From assembly GCA_947624785.1 (NCBI GenBank), contig CANQLV010000008.1:124001-188000 (forward strand): a DNA stretch of 64,000 nucleotides, given 5' to 3'. Made by a program: the position numbers and the translations under genes. Positions 25,956 through 34,767 of the stretch are shown here, in pieces. Each line of letters opens with the position of its first letter. Positions within the stretch are counted from its first letter, which is position 1. Source of the stretch: Akkermansia muciniphila (GTDB lineage: Bacteria; Verrucomicrobiota; Verrucomicrobiia; Verrucomicrobiales; Akkermansiaceae). Under the pieces are notes generated by a model. The model saw nothing but the letters and a program-made list of their open reading frames with translations, did no database searches and had not been told where the DNA came from.

Positions 25956-27629
25956 TTATTCGATGGTAACTCGCTCCAACTCTTTCCGCATGGCGTTCAG
26001 TTGTTCCGCCGGAATTGTACAAGCCGTCTGAACTTCTCCTTTGATTTCCTGACCGGAGGCAGGATCCCGTGAGAAGATAGTGAGCAGCCCGCTTTCATCC
26101 AGCTTGAAAACGGTTTCTATGGGAGACTCAGCCGGGAGTCCCGGTTGAATAGGCAGATTTCCTTCCCAGATGAGACGAGCGTCGTTGGGATCAATTCCTT
26201 CTCTATTGAGTTTTCTCTCTTCTTCGGGTGTGGCCGGATATTCAACCAGATTATCCACTACTTGTATATGTACGGTACTTTGATTGTCTTCAATAGTATA
26301 ACTGGGCATGTTTGCTTCGACAGGCAGGTTGGTATTCCGGTAAATGAGGTTATAAATACGCGACACCTTATCGGAGTAACGGAGTAAAATTTGACCGAAG
26401 CTGCGGCTGCATACATTGGAACATGGAGTCAGTATGTTGCTGACCGCTTCCAAGGTAAATCCGCTGTCATCCGCCAACTCCTGAAGCTTCCCTTCCGTTT
26501 CCAGCGTAAATTCACCGGCATCGTCTGTTTCCAGAGTGAATCCATCTCCAATCTGTTCGCGCATCAGATGAGCCAGTGCGGAGATAGCTGCACCCTTGGC
26601 TACCGATTCGTCCGGATCATAGGAAATGGGAGTAATCCCCAATTCTCTTTCAACTGCAACGGAAACCTGAGGCATGTAGGTACTGCCTCCCACCAGAATG
26701 ATTTCATCGATTCTGTTTACTCCCTTTCCCCGGGCAATATCCAGGGCGCGTTTCGTTCCACTGATTGTACTTTGAAGAAGGGATTCCGTCTCTGAATCAA
26801 ATTCTTCACGTGTGATGTGGGCGTACAGTTTTTCGCCTTCGAATTTATAGGAAACCTGTGCCTCTGTACGAGATGTAAGTGTTTTCTTGGCCTTTTCAGC
26901 TAATAACTGCATATCCTGACTGGCGGCAGGGTCAGACAAGAGGTCGATTGCGCTTTCCGACGACATCTGCAAACGGTCCACCAGCATTCCTTGCATGACT
27001 TCATCCCAGTTTTTTCCACCCAAGTGATGATTGCCATCGGTACAGACTACATTCAGTCCCTTGGGGGAAACATTAATAATGGTCACGTCGAAGGTTCCTC
27101 CACCCAAATCGTAGACCAGAATATTGCGTTCTTCGGCATGGTGGTTTTGGGTGAGTCCATAGGCCATGGCGGCGGCAGTGGGCTCATTGAGTATTTCCAG
27201 AACATTGAGGCCGGCAATCTCCCCGGCCGCCTTGGTGGCTTCGCGCTCCTGATGGGAAAAGTAGGCCGGACAGGTAATAACCACATCCTGAATTTCCTGA
27301 CCCAGACGCTCGGACGCATCATTCACCAGTTTACGCAGAATACAGGCCGAGACCTGCTCCGGCCTGTAAGAACCCTTTGAACAGGAAAAGCGGTAGTTCT
27401 CCGAACCCATTTCGCGTTTAATGAAGGTACACACTTCGCCGGGACTCATGGAAGCCTCCTGCTTGGCTTCATCGCCTACGACAATTCGATCATCATCGAA
27501 CCAGACAACGGAAGGCGTCGTGCGTTCACCTTCACTGTTCAGCAAAACCTGGGGGCGGCCATCCCTGCCCACATATGCCACACAGCTGTATGTAGTGCCC
27601 AGATCAATTCCTACGGCTATCCTGTACAT
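25956..27629 (-). CDS. Hsp70-like protein without C-terminal lid (first copy)
   Basis: The 557-residue protein is an Hsp70. IAVGIDLGTTYSCVAYV is the phosphate-1 motif; EILNEPTAAAMAYGL, VYDLGGGTFDVTII and EIILVGGSTYMPQV are the other ATPase signatures. The conserved linker to the substrate domain is replaced by an insert of about 40 residues with repeated FTLE. A short beta substrate-binding domain (QPGLPAESPIETVFKLDESG) follows, but the helical lid is absent and the protein stops about 30 residues later. DnaK is about 640 residues. It lies 12 bp after the second Hsp70 gene, and the pair probably works as a dedicated unit with the GrpE-like factor. Confidence 0.85.
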   Translation of the reverse strand: MYRIAVGIDLGTTYSCVAYVGRDGRPQVLLNSEGERTTPSVVWFDDDRIVVGDEAKQEASMSPGEVCTFIKREMGSENYRFSCSKGSYRPEQVSACILRKLVNDASERLGQEIQDVVITCPAYFSHQEREATKAAGEIAGLNVLEILNEPTAAAMAYGLTQNHHAEERNILVYDLGGGTFDVTIINVSPKGLNVVCTDGNHHLGGKNWDEVMQGMLVDRLQMSSESAIDLLSDPAASQDMQLLAEKAKKTLTSRTEAQVSYKFEGEKLYAHITREEFDSETESLLQSTISGTKRALDIARGKGVNRIDEIILVGGSTYMPQVSVAVERELGITPISYDPDESVAKGAAISALAHLMREQIGDGFTLETDDAGEFTLETEGKLQELADDSGFTLEAVSNILTPCSNVCSRSFGQILLRYSDKVSRIYNLIYRNTNLPVEANMPSYTIEDNQSTVHIQVVDNLVEYPATPEEERKLNREGIDPNDARLIWEGNLPIQPGLPAESPIETVFKLDESGLLTIFSRDPASGQEIKGEVQTACTIPAEQLNAMRKELERVTIE

Positions 27630-27641
27630 GATTTATGTTGG

Positions 27642-29327
27642 TTAATCGGCCATCTCCAGATCGGCTACAACTTCCTCCAGTTTTTTCCGTTCTTCTTCAC
27701 TGAGGACTCCTTCTACCTGGAAGGGCACAACAATTTTCTTGTCATTGGTAACATCCCGGGCAGTCAATTCGAGCCGGCCTTCAGGATCCAGGGCGAATGT
27801 TACTTCAATAGGAGCCCCTGCGGGCAAGCCGGGAGTCAATTCCATGGTTGCTTTACCAAGTTCCAAGCAACAGTCCAGATCCGCCTGTTTTCCCACAATG
27901 TTATTGGAATAGACGATGAGAGGCAGAGTGGCTGCATTAGCGGCAGAAACAGGGAAAGTTTGAGTATTGTTGCAAGGAACTTCATTCTGTTTTTCGATCA
28001 GGTTATAACAGACAAATTTACCTTCCTTGTTCTTCACCCGAATACCGATACTTTTGGAAGCCACCGTAATCATCTCGGTGTTAACCGCAGTTTCAATCGT
28101 TTCAGGTGCCAACGAAAATTCGTCTGCAACTTTCTTATTTGCCTCGTCTTCGAGTTTTCCAGTCGGGGTATCGGGATTTGCTTCTTTCAGATCTTTAAGA
28201 ACCTTTTCATAAAGATCCCTGATAGCTTTATTATTCCCATAGAGGGCAGCGCCCTTGGAAACAGCATGGTTGGGCTCATACAGTTTGGGCTCTACCCTCA
28301 AAGTGTCCTTGTAGCGGCTATTAACCATCTCCATCACCTGCGGCATATAGGTAGAACCGCCGACCAGCAGGAATTCATCTATTTTTTCCACACCTGTTTT
28401 TTCACGAGCCATGGCAATCATGGCATCCGTGAATTCTATCGTACGGTTAAGCAGAGGCTGAGTCGCTTCATTGAATTCCTCCCGGGTCACACTCACCTTG
28501 CTCTTGCTGCCGTCGCAGCAGGTAATGCGGGCGGTAGCTGTTTCTTTCTGGCTGAGACTCATTTTTGTCTTTTCCACTGTCGTGATCAAGGCAGCCCTGG
28601 TTTCCGGGTCGGCCATCAGGTCGCCTGCTTCGGGGTTTTCAATGAGAAGTTTTTCGAGCAACAGGTCACGCAGAGCGGCATCCCAGTCAGCCCCCCCCAG
28701 CTTGTGATCTCCATCGGAGCAAATGACCTTTACTCCCTTGGGAGAAATCTCCACGACGGTCACGTCGAACGTACCGCCGCCCAGGTCATAGACGATGATC
28801 TGCCTTGTCTCCAGTGTTTCTCCCTGATCGTTTCCGGCTATTCCCATTCCGTAGGAAATAGCTGCGGCAATGGGCTCGTCCACAACGGCCAGTACATTGA
28901 GTTTTGCCAGTTCGCCGGCTGCTTTCGTGGCCATGCGTTCGGCTTCATTGAAATAGGCAGGGCACGTGATGACGACATCCTTTACTTCGTGACCGCTCAT
29001 CTCGGCTCCTTTCACCATGTATTTAAGAATGAGGGAAGAAATGGATTCGGGAGAATGTTCCTTATCCAGGAAAGTTTTACGCCAGGTTGTTCCCATTTCA
29101 CGCTTGATCAAGTGGACAAAGTTGTCCGGATCGGTATAGGCGGATTCCTTGGCCCCTTCCCCGACAACAATACCGCCATCTTCAAAGAAGACGGCGGAAG
29201 CTGTAATAGAACCGCCGTCCGGGTTATTGATGATTTCAACATTGCCGCTGTCGCCCACATGGGAAATGGCGGAATACGTGGTACCCAGATCGATACCGTA
29301 TACTTTGATTTTAGTGTTTTCGCTCAT
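27642..29327 (-). CDS. Hsp70-like protein without C-terminal lid (second copy)
   Basis: The 561-residue protein is another Hsp70, starting SENTKIKVYGIDLGTTYSAI. ATPase motifs VDEPIAAAISYG, VYDLGGGTFDVTVVEI and LLVGGSTYMPQVMEM are complete. As in the first copy, the linker is replaced by about 40 charged residues (KDLKEANPDTPTGKLEDEANKK...). A beta substrate-binding domain follows and the lid is missing. The two copies diverge in sequence, so they are not recent duplicates and may have different clients. It is 49 bp after the GrpE-like gene and 12 bp before the first copy. Confidence 0.85.
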   Translation of the reverse strand: MSENTKIKVYGIDLGTTYSAISHVGDSGNVEIINNPDGGSITASAVFFEDGGIVVGEGAKESAYTDPDNFVHLIKREMGTTWRKTFLDKEHSPESISSLILKYMVKGAEMSGHEVKDVVITCPAYFNEAERMATKAAGELAKLNVLAVVDEPIAAAISYGMGIAGNDQGETLETRQIIVYDLGGGTFDVTVVEISPKGVKVICSDGDHKLGGADWDAALRDLLLEKLLIENPEAGDLMADPETRAALITTVEKTKMSLSQKETATARITCCDGSKSKVSVTREEFNEATQPLLNRTIEFTDAMIAMAREKTGVEKIDEFLLVGGSTYMPQVMEMVNSRYKDTLRVEPKLYEPNHAVSKGAALYGNNKAIRDLYEKVLKDLKEANPDTPTGKLEDEANKKVADEFSLAPETIETAVNTEMITVASKSIGIRVKNKEGKFVCYNLIEKQNEVPCNNTQTFPVSAANAATLPLIVYSNNIVGKQADLDCCLELGKATMELTPGLPAGAPIEVTFALDPEGRLELTARDVTNDKKIVVPFQVEGVLSEEERKKLEEVVADLEMAD

Positions 29328-29376
29328 AATGAAAATATGTGTGATGTCATGGAATGGATGGCAGAGGAAAAAGTGA

Positions 29377-30294
29377 TTATTCCGTTGCCAGTACGTAGAC
29401 GGCTACTTTTTCGGGGCGGATGACTTTTCCGTCTTTTTCGAATCCCCAGCGCAGAGAGGCCTGAATGGTTTTGGCCAGGGAAGGATCGTCGGTCGCAACG
29501 GTTTTGAGTACGCTGTGGCGTTTGTGATTGAAAGCGGCCCCTGCTTCGGTGCGAAAGGAATCGATGTCGTTGTTTTCGAGCAGGTCACGCAGGTCTTCGG
29601 CATGGGCCAGGACCAGTTTCCTGAGTTTGGCATAGTTTTCCGGGGTGGCTTCCAGAGCGCTGTAATGTTCGGCGCTTCTTTCCGCGCCGTCGATCTCAGC
29701 AATAAGATCCATCACGATAGCCTTGTTGAGTTTTTCATGTGTTTCACGGCGGTAGGCATCGAGTTCCTGATATTGCCTGTCAATGATTTCCTTTTTGGAG
29801 GCGTCATAGCGCATTTTGCTGTTGAACTCTTCCCGAAGACTGGATATTTGCGTTTGCAGGGTGGTCAGAATATTCAGTATGGGAGTCTTCTGGTCAGCTG
29901 TCGCCTGGTGAGGGGTTGGCTCTTCAATGACGGACTGAGGAGAAGAATCCGGGGCAGCTTCCGGAGAGGATTCCAATTCTGGGCTTGTCTCCGAATGAGT
30001 ATCTGACGCAATTTCCTCCGGCACGGCTACAGGAGCAGACTCTGGTGAGGATTCCACTTCAGCATCTGATCCGGTTTTGCTCTCCGGTGTGAATTCCTGC
30101 CGCAGCTCGACTTCGGAGACGGGGCCTTCTTCCGGCTCCATTTCCTGTGGAGATTCCGGTTGATCCTCCTGCTCCGGAGCGGTTTCCGGAACGGAAGAAC
30201 CTTCCATACCGGAATTTTCTATTATGATATTTTCTTCAGCTGATTCAAATATGCATTCGCTGATGCGGTCTTCTGGATTATCCTGGTTAGTCAT
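29377..30294 (-). CDS. GrpE-like nucleotide exchange factor
   Basis: The 305-residue protein has a long acidic, Pro/Ser/Glu-rich N-terminal half that is probably disordered. The C-terminal half is the GrpE fold: a long helix (QISSLREEFNSKMRYDASKK, then REEE-like YQELDAYRRETHEKL) and the beta part ending KVIRPEKVAVYVLATE. It should release ADP from the two Hsp70s encoded directly downstream. I start at ATG 30294; the extension to 30396 overlaps the upstream gene and has poor composition. The unusual acidic arm may tether it to other operon products. Confidence 0.75.
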   Translation of the reverse strand: MTNQDNPEDRISECIFESAEENIIIENSGMEGSSVPETAPEQEDQPESPQEMEPEEGPVSEVELRQEFTPESKTGSDAEVESSPESAPVAVPEEIASDTHSETSPELESSPEAAPDSSPQSVIEEPTPHQATADQKTPILNILTTLQTQISSLREEFNSKMRYDASKKEIIDRQYQELDAYRRETHEKLNKAIVMDLIAEIDGAERSAEHYSALEATPENYAKLRKLVLAHAEDLRDLLENNDIDSFRTEAGAAFNHKRHSVLKTVATDDPSLAKTIQASLRWGFEKDGKVIRPEKVAVYVLATE

Positions 30295-30341
30295 GATGGT
30301 GGTGTGTGTGAATTGAGGGAGAAGGAAAGATAAATGCGGGA

Positions 30342-31511
30342 TCAGCCGGGAATATTTTGTAACAGCCATTTGGCGAGAGCGTAAACGCCGGGACATTCGT
30401 TCAATTCCTGGTCGCTGGAGGAGATGGAAAAAAATGCCGTATTTCGGAAAAGATCGGCTTTTCCGAGAACATCAGCCCATTGGAGGTCATGAAGGAAATG
30501 ACGGCAGGCGGCTTGATCCGCACCGGCATCAAGCTCACATGCTCCATCAAAGGGCAGAGTCTTGCCATTCGACCGGATAACCACGGCGCATTTAAGCTTT
30601 TGTAATCTTGCTTTGTAGGCCGTGCTCATCAGTTCATGCCACTTGTCGAAGGCTTGCGCAAATGAGGTACTGCCAGCCGTTTCTTCCACCACAAAAACGG
30701 CGCCTTGCAAAAGAGAGTAGAAGGGCATGGCATCCAACGAATTAATAGAGGCCGCATCGCTTCCTTCGAAATCGCAAATTTGCAGGCAAAGCGCAGGTTG
30801 TTTGTCGTTTCTCTTGCGGCTGAGCAACAATTCGCCGTAGTTGTATCTGGGTTGAGTGCGGGTGGAATTGATGCGAGGAGTATCGTACGTGTACCACCGG
30901 GGTACGGATACGTTTCCCAAGGCTGAAACAAGGGCTCGCAAAAGAGAAGTCCTTGTTGTATCCGAACCGGCTACACAGGCGACAGGCAGCATGCGGACCC
31001 CATTTTCATTCGTTTCTTCGCTGGAAGAACGGGAAGTTTGCAGTTTAAAGAAAGATAGAGGAAGAATGAAGAGTGCGGACAGGAGAGCATATGCAGCCAG
31101 AACAGCCAGAGAAACGATCGGGCGCATGATGTAGACTTCCACCATGGATACCAGCCTGACCAACAGGTTTCCCTGACCAGATAGCTCCCGGTAAACCTTG
31201 ACAGGGGCAACGATGCTGGCTTTACCGGCTCCCAGAAGTGTTTGCGACCAGATTTGCAGAGCAGTGTTCAGTCCCTTGCTTCCGGCATATTTGCGGCGTG
31301 TAATACGGTTGATCGAGAGAATATTGGACAGAACCATTCCCAGTACCCACAGACTGTATCCTGCGTAGAAACCGTACTCGATCGAGATATCTGCCACTCT
31401 GCGCGTTTCCTCCTCCAGATAACCGGAGATGATAAAACTATACAGCAACGAACCACCGATAAGAAGAACAAAGGCAAGACGGCCAAAGTTGATGTTGAAC
31501 GGTTTATTCAT
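30342..31511 (-). CDS. Membrane protein with degenerate P-loop domain
   Basis: The 389-residue protein has several membrane helices: residues 12-30, about 48-68 and 130-156. A cytoplasmic domain then begins LPVACVAGSDTTRTSLLRAL, which has the shape of a Walker A loop (residues 182-189) but lacks the Lys. The following strands and helices look like a TRAFAC GTPase fold. It may be a catalytically inactive partner of the zinc-ribbon NTPase encoded downstream, fixing the system to the membrane. It is followed 47 bp later by the GrpE-like gene. Confidence 0.6.
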   Translation of the reverse strand: MNKPFNINFGRLAFVLLIGGSLLYSFIISGYLEEETRRVADISIEYGFYAGYSLWVLGMVLSNILSINRITRRKYAGSKGLNTALQIWSQTLLGAGKASIVAPVKVYRELSGQGNLLVRLVSMVEVYIMRPIVSLAVLAAYALLSALFILPLSFFKLQTSRSSSEETNENGVRMLPVACVAGSDTTRTSLLRALVSALGNVSVPRWYTYDTPRINSTRTQPRYNYGELLLSRKRNDKQPALCLQICDFEGSDAASINSLDAMPFYSLLQGAVFVVEETAGSTSFAQAFDKWHELMSTAYKARLQKLKCAVVIRSNGKTLPFDGACELDAGADQAACRHFLHDLQWADVLGKADLFRNTAFFSISSSDQELNECPGVYALAKWLLQNIPG

Positions 31512-31553
31512 GTACCGTTATCACGTAGGAGACAAACGCAATGAGGAAGCTGG

Positions 31554-31895
31554 CTACATATTTCCCAGTTCTGCCTCAATATCTTTGATTGCCGCGTTGA
31601 TCGATTCCTTATCCTGTAGTGAGGAAGAGGCTTTCTTGCGGGCTTGCAATTCGTTACGTTTTTTCAGAAGATCGTCTCGAGTATTAGCGTAACTACTTGT
31701 CGTCTTTTTTATCTTATTGTATGTCGCTTGTTTGATCGACTGTTCCGACAGTAGACTTTGACGGCGCTCCATGGCCTTATCGGGAGACCAGAAAATACCT
31801 CCTTGGGTGGGATCTCCGGTAGTGCTGCAGGAGGAGAGGAAGGAACAAGCGACAACAAAAACGCTTGTTAGACAGAGGTGATTGTTCGTATTCAT
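31554..31895 (-). CDS. Small lipoprotein
   Basis: The 113-residue product begins MNTNNHLCLTSVFVVACSFLSSCS, a signal peptide ending in a lipobox (LSSC). The mature part is hydrophilic and helical (LLKKRNELQARKKASSS). I choose ATG 31895; extension to 32105 adds 70 residues of poor composition. It should be anchored in the outer or inner membrane. The gene lies 42 bp before the P-loop membrane protein and 100 bp after the glycine-zipper lipoprotein. Confidence 0.65.
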   Translation of the reverse strand: MNTNNHLCLTSVFVVACSFLSSCSTTGDPTQGGIFWSPDKAMERRQSLLSEQSIKQATYNKIKKTTSSYANTRDDLLKKRNELQARKKASSSLQDKESINAAIKDIEAELGNM

Positions 31896-31995
31896 AAGAA
31901 AGGCAGGTTCATTAGATGGGAATTTTTTCGAAAATATAAGATTCGTGTCTTTACCGGGCCTGGTGGAGCCAAGCCCGGTAAATAATTTTTGACTT

Positions 31996-32622
31996 TTATG
32001 CAGAAAGGGTAGAAAGAGCTTTCTTGTGTTTTGCCAGAGACTTGATTTCATGACTGAGCGTGCTGATCTTGCCTCGCAGAGCGATTTTTTGATTGCCGGA
32101 AGCATTATCGGCTGCTTTTCGGGCCAAGGTTACTTCTTCATTGAGAATAGAAATGCGCTTATCGACTTCCCTCGTCATTTTTTGTGATTTTGTTTTGACG
32201 TCGGAAGAGGCGAGATTCCTTTTTTCTTTTTTCAGATTGGCAATAGACTGAGCCAATTCCGCGTTTCTGGATTTCGTCTGTGCAATGAGCTTGTCCATAA
32301 CCTGATTGCTGTGTCTGATCTGTTCTTCTACACTGGCGTATTCTTTTTTCTGCTGGACAACGTAATCCCCCCAGAACCAGCCGGCGATTGCACCAATGCT
32401 CCCCCCAATGGCAGCTCCGATAACAGTAGATTTAGTATCACCTCCTATAGCCTGACCTGCCAGAGCTCCCACACCAGCTCCGCCAGCTGCTCCTATTCCC
32501 GTAGCCTGAGCATACGTCTTTGTTGTATCTGACATGTTGGCACAGGAACCCAGACCGAAGGTTAGTACGCCGGCTTCCATGAGTAATACGAATGCTTTCT
32601 TGAAGTAATGTTTGTTGTTCAT
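31996..32622 (-). CDS. Lipoprotein with glycine-zipper segment and coiled coil
   Basis: The 208-residue protein has a signal peptide and lipobox (TFGLGSC). A glycine-zipper follows (GIGAAGGAGVGALAGQAIGG and GAAIGGSIGAIAGWFWG). The rest is a charged coiled coil (residues 75-200). Glycine-zipper domains insert into or bridge membranes. It starts 2 bp after the upstream gene, so it is co-translated. Its place at the start of the operon suggests a role at the envelope. Confidence 0.7.
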   Translation of the reverse strand: MNNKHYFKKAFVLLMEAGVLTFGLGSCANMSDTTKTYAQATGIGAAGGAGVGALAGQAIGGDTKSTVIGAAIGGSIGAIAGWFWGDYVVQQKKEYASVEEQIRHSNQVMDKLIAQTKSRNAELAQSIANLKKEKRNLASSDVKTKSQKMTREVDKRISILNEEVTLARKAADNASGNQKIALRGKISTLSHEIKSLAKHKKALSTLSA

Positions 32623-32624
32623 GT

Positions 32625-33389
32625 TTATTGGTTGTTGCTGATAGTTTTCTGTCGGGAGTATTCAATGGGGGTGAAGCCTTTGCTTAGTTCGGCAGGAGTA
32701 TCCTGAATGTCATCAGACAATCCTGTGATTTGACCCTCCGCATCCAGCATGACAACGGTCTTGCCATACACATCCAGCCGCGCTCCGTCTGCATCCATAA
32801 AGATTCGTCTGGTATTTATTTCCAACATCCGGTCTTTTCTTCCTAAGGAGGCTAGCCTGACAACGCGTACGGGAAATCTGGCAAGGAACCCGTTCATACT
32901 TTCCAGAATATCGTCACGGGATGTTTTGATATCCAATGACATATTAAGGATTTCTTCTGAAAACATGGTAGAAATGGATTCTCCCTCAGGATACCTGCCG
33001 ACCAGAAGGTGCAGCATATGATAGGCCTTCTTTTCCAGTAATTCGGGGGTTAGTGCTTTCGGTTCTGCTTTCGGCTCTGCTTTCGGGTTCGGTTCAGAGG
33101 AAAGTGGAGTTGCCGGGTCAAGAATTATGGGAATGAACTCTTCTGGTTCCTTGATCTGCCTGTTCAGTCGATCTGCAATATTGTAGTGGTTAAAACAGAA
33201 GACAGCAGCCATGCCGGCCAGAATGAAGAACGGCAGCAGAGGACCGGTTCGTGAGAGATAACGAGCTGTAGAATGGGGCAAGCCGCAATGGCTGCACACA
33301 TCGCCTCCATGCGTTTGATTGCAAATACATTTAACCAGTTGACCCGATCCCATAAATTTTCTAGTCGGAGAATACGATACAGCATTCAT
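32625..33389 (-). CDS. Zinc-finger membrane protein
   Basis: The 254-residue protein starts with a cytoplasmic zinc finger (VKCICN and CSHCGL, near residues 20-37), then a membrane helix (PLLPFFILAGMAAVFCF). After a PNPKAEPKAEPKAL repeat spacer it has a periplasmic domain with mixed strands and helices. I choose ATG 33389; a longer frame from 33455 has poor composition. The protein is the first of the Hsp70 operon. Its topology fits a sensor or anchor that passes a signal across the membrane. No family is recognised. Confidence 0.65.
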   Translation of the reverse strand: MNAVSYSPTRKFMGSGQLVKCICNQTHGGDVCSHCGLPHSTARYLSRTGPLLPFFILAGMAAVFCFNHYNIADRLNRQIKEPEEFIPIILDPATPLSSEPNPKAEPKAEPKALTPELLEKKAYHMLHLLVGRYPEGESISTMFSEEILNMSLDIKTSRDDILESMNGFLARFPVRVVRLASLGRKDRMLEINTRRIFMDADGARLDVYGKTVVMLDAEGQITGLSDDIQDTPAELSKGFTPIEYSRQKTISNNQ

Positions 33390-33553
33390 AATGCTGATTC
33401 CGTGTTTATTCTTTGATAACCAAACATTAACAGGAATAATCCATGATAATTTCATCCATAATTCACGGAAGAATCAGAGAAAAAAAATCCCCTTAAATCC
33501 TTCCCAATTATTTCAAAAATATCATTTTGATTTTTTTTTTTGACATCAGCATT

Positions 33554-34564
33554 ATGAATGAAGAACTCACTGAAAATCTCATTGCAAAAGAATTACTGAA
33601 GAAGGTTGACCTTACACAGTGCGATTTGGCTCGTCTTATACTAGAAGCTATTGAAAATCTGGGTAATTTGGCTCGGGGGCTCAACCGGGTAGAACTGATT
33701 GTTCTTCTGCGCAACACGTTGCAAAAAGGAGTGTCCGTTGTAAAATCTGCCACTCATACAGTCACTTTGGAAGTAGCAGCCTGGGCAAGTGTCGATGCCC
33801 GGAAGGATTTGAGGCCGTCATCGAAAAGAGACTTGCGCCATTTCGTTCGTCGGATTCTACGTGTCGAGGGTGTTGCCCAATTGCCTTTGCGTTCCATGAC
33901 TCCTATTCAATGCAAGAGAATTTTAGAGACGGCATTCGGCTCAAGTCCAAGCAGTTATACGAAGGGTCGCGTCATTCTTCACAGCATATTTACTTACGGC
34001 ATTCGCCAGGAATGGTGTGATGTAAACCCGGTAGTCCGCATTGAAGTGCCCAAGATAAAAGAAAGGTACATTGAGCCGCTTTCCCTGGAGGATGTGGAAA
34101 AACTGAAGGAAGCAGCTACACGCCCCGAATTCAGGAATATGCGTTTTTCCTTGAATTTGATGCTTTACGCCGGAATCAGGCCGACTGAGGTAAGCCGTTT
34201 GCAGAAAACTGACTTCCAGTGGGATGAGCGTCTGGTAATCGTGCGGTCTACCATCAGTAAGACTGGCGGCGGCAGAGCCGTACCTCTAAGAGGGATTCAC
34301 AATATCAGGAAGAAAGACCGCTATATTCCTCGAAATTGGAAACGCAAATGGAAAGCTTTGCGCAGAGCTGCCGGTTTCCAGAGTAACTGGGTGCCTGATA
34401 TTTGTCGCCACACGTTTGCAAGTTATCACGCTGCTTATTTCCGAAACCTGTCGGAGTTACAGATGGAAATGGGACACCGTGATACCTCATTACTGAGGAG
34501 CCGCTATATGGCTCCTGTTCTGCGAAAAGATGCTGCTGCGTTCTGGCGAGAAGCTAAACAGTAA
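33554..34564 (+). CDS. Tyrosine recombinase (integrase), second copy
   Basis: The 336-residue protein is a tyrosine recombinase. The N-terminal half is the arm/core-binding domain; the catalytic half shows LYAGIRPTEVSRL (first Arg), CRHTFASYHAAYF (second Arg) and MGHRDTSLLRSRYM (His and nucleophile Tyr). The usual H-x-x-R His is replaced by Asp (PDICR). I use ATG 33554; an earlier frame from 33527 begins in a T-tract. It lies divergent from the Hsp70 operon, 3 kb from the other integrase, so it may belong to a second mobile unit or move the Hsp70 operon. Confidence 0.85.
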   Translation: MNEELTENLIAKELLKKVDLTQCDLARLILEAIENLGNLARGLNRVELIVLLRNTLQKGVSVVKSATHTVTLEVAAWASVDARKDLRPSSKRDLRHFVRRILRVEGVAQLPLRSMTPIQCKRILETAFGSSPSSYTKGRVILHSIFTYGIRQEWCDVNPVVRIEVPKIKERYIEPLSLEDVEKLKEAATRPEFRNMRFSLNLMLYAGIRPTEVSRLQKTDFQWDERLVIVRSTISKTGGGRAVPLRGIHNIRKKDRYIPRNWKRKWKALRRAAGFQSNWVPDICRHTFASYHAAYFRNLSELQMEMGHRDTSLLRSRYMAPVLRKDAAAFWREAKQ

Positions 34565-34718
34565 GGCAAGGGATTCGGTATGCGAAACCAGAACGCAAGT
34601 GCTTTTCCTGGGGCCTTACCTGATGGTGGAGTGCATAGAATGGAGTCATGGGTACATGGCGGCAGGCTATAAGCCGTCACATATAGATGACGCAGGGAAG
34701 GTAAATATTTCAATTACG

Positions 34719-34754
34719 ATTGATAAAAAATGGATATGGACACATTTTATCAAT
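34719..34754. terminator. Inverted repeat between integrase and AbiEii
   Basis: Perfect 10-bp arms attgataaaa and ttttatcaat are separated by 16 bp. The genes on both sides converge on it, so it may be a bidirectional terminator; a recombinase-binding site is possible. Confidence 0.5.
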
Positions 34755-34767
34755 CATATTAGGACAT

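Noticed and set aside
18968..33389. Conjugation or type IV secretion locus
   Set aside because: A VirD4-like ATPase is present, but no relaxase, VirB4, VirB8-11 or pilin-like gene is visible in the window.
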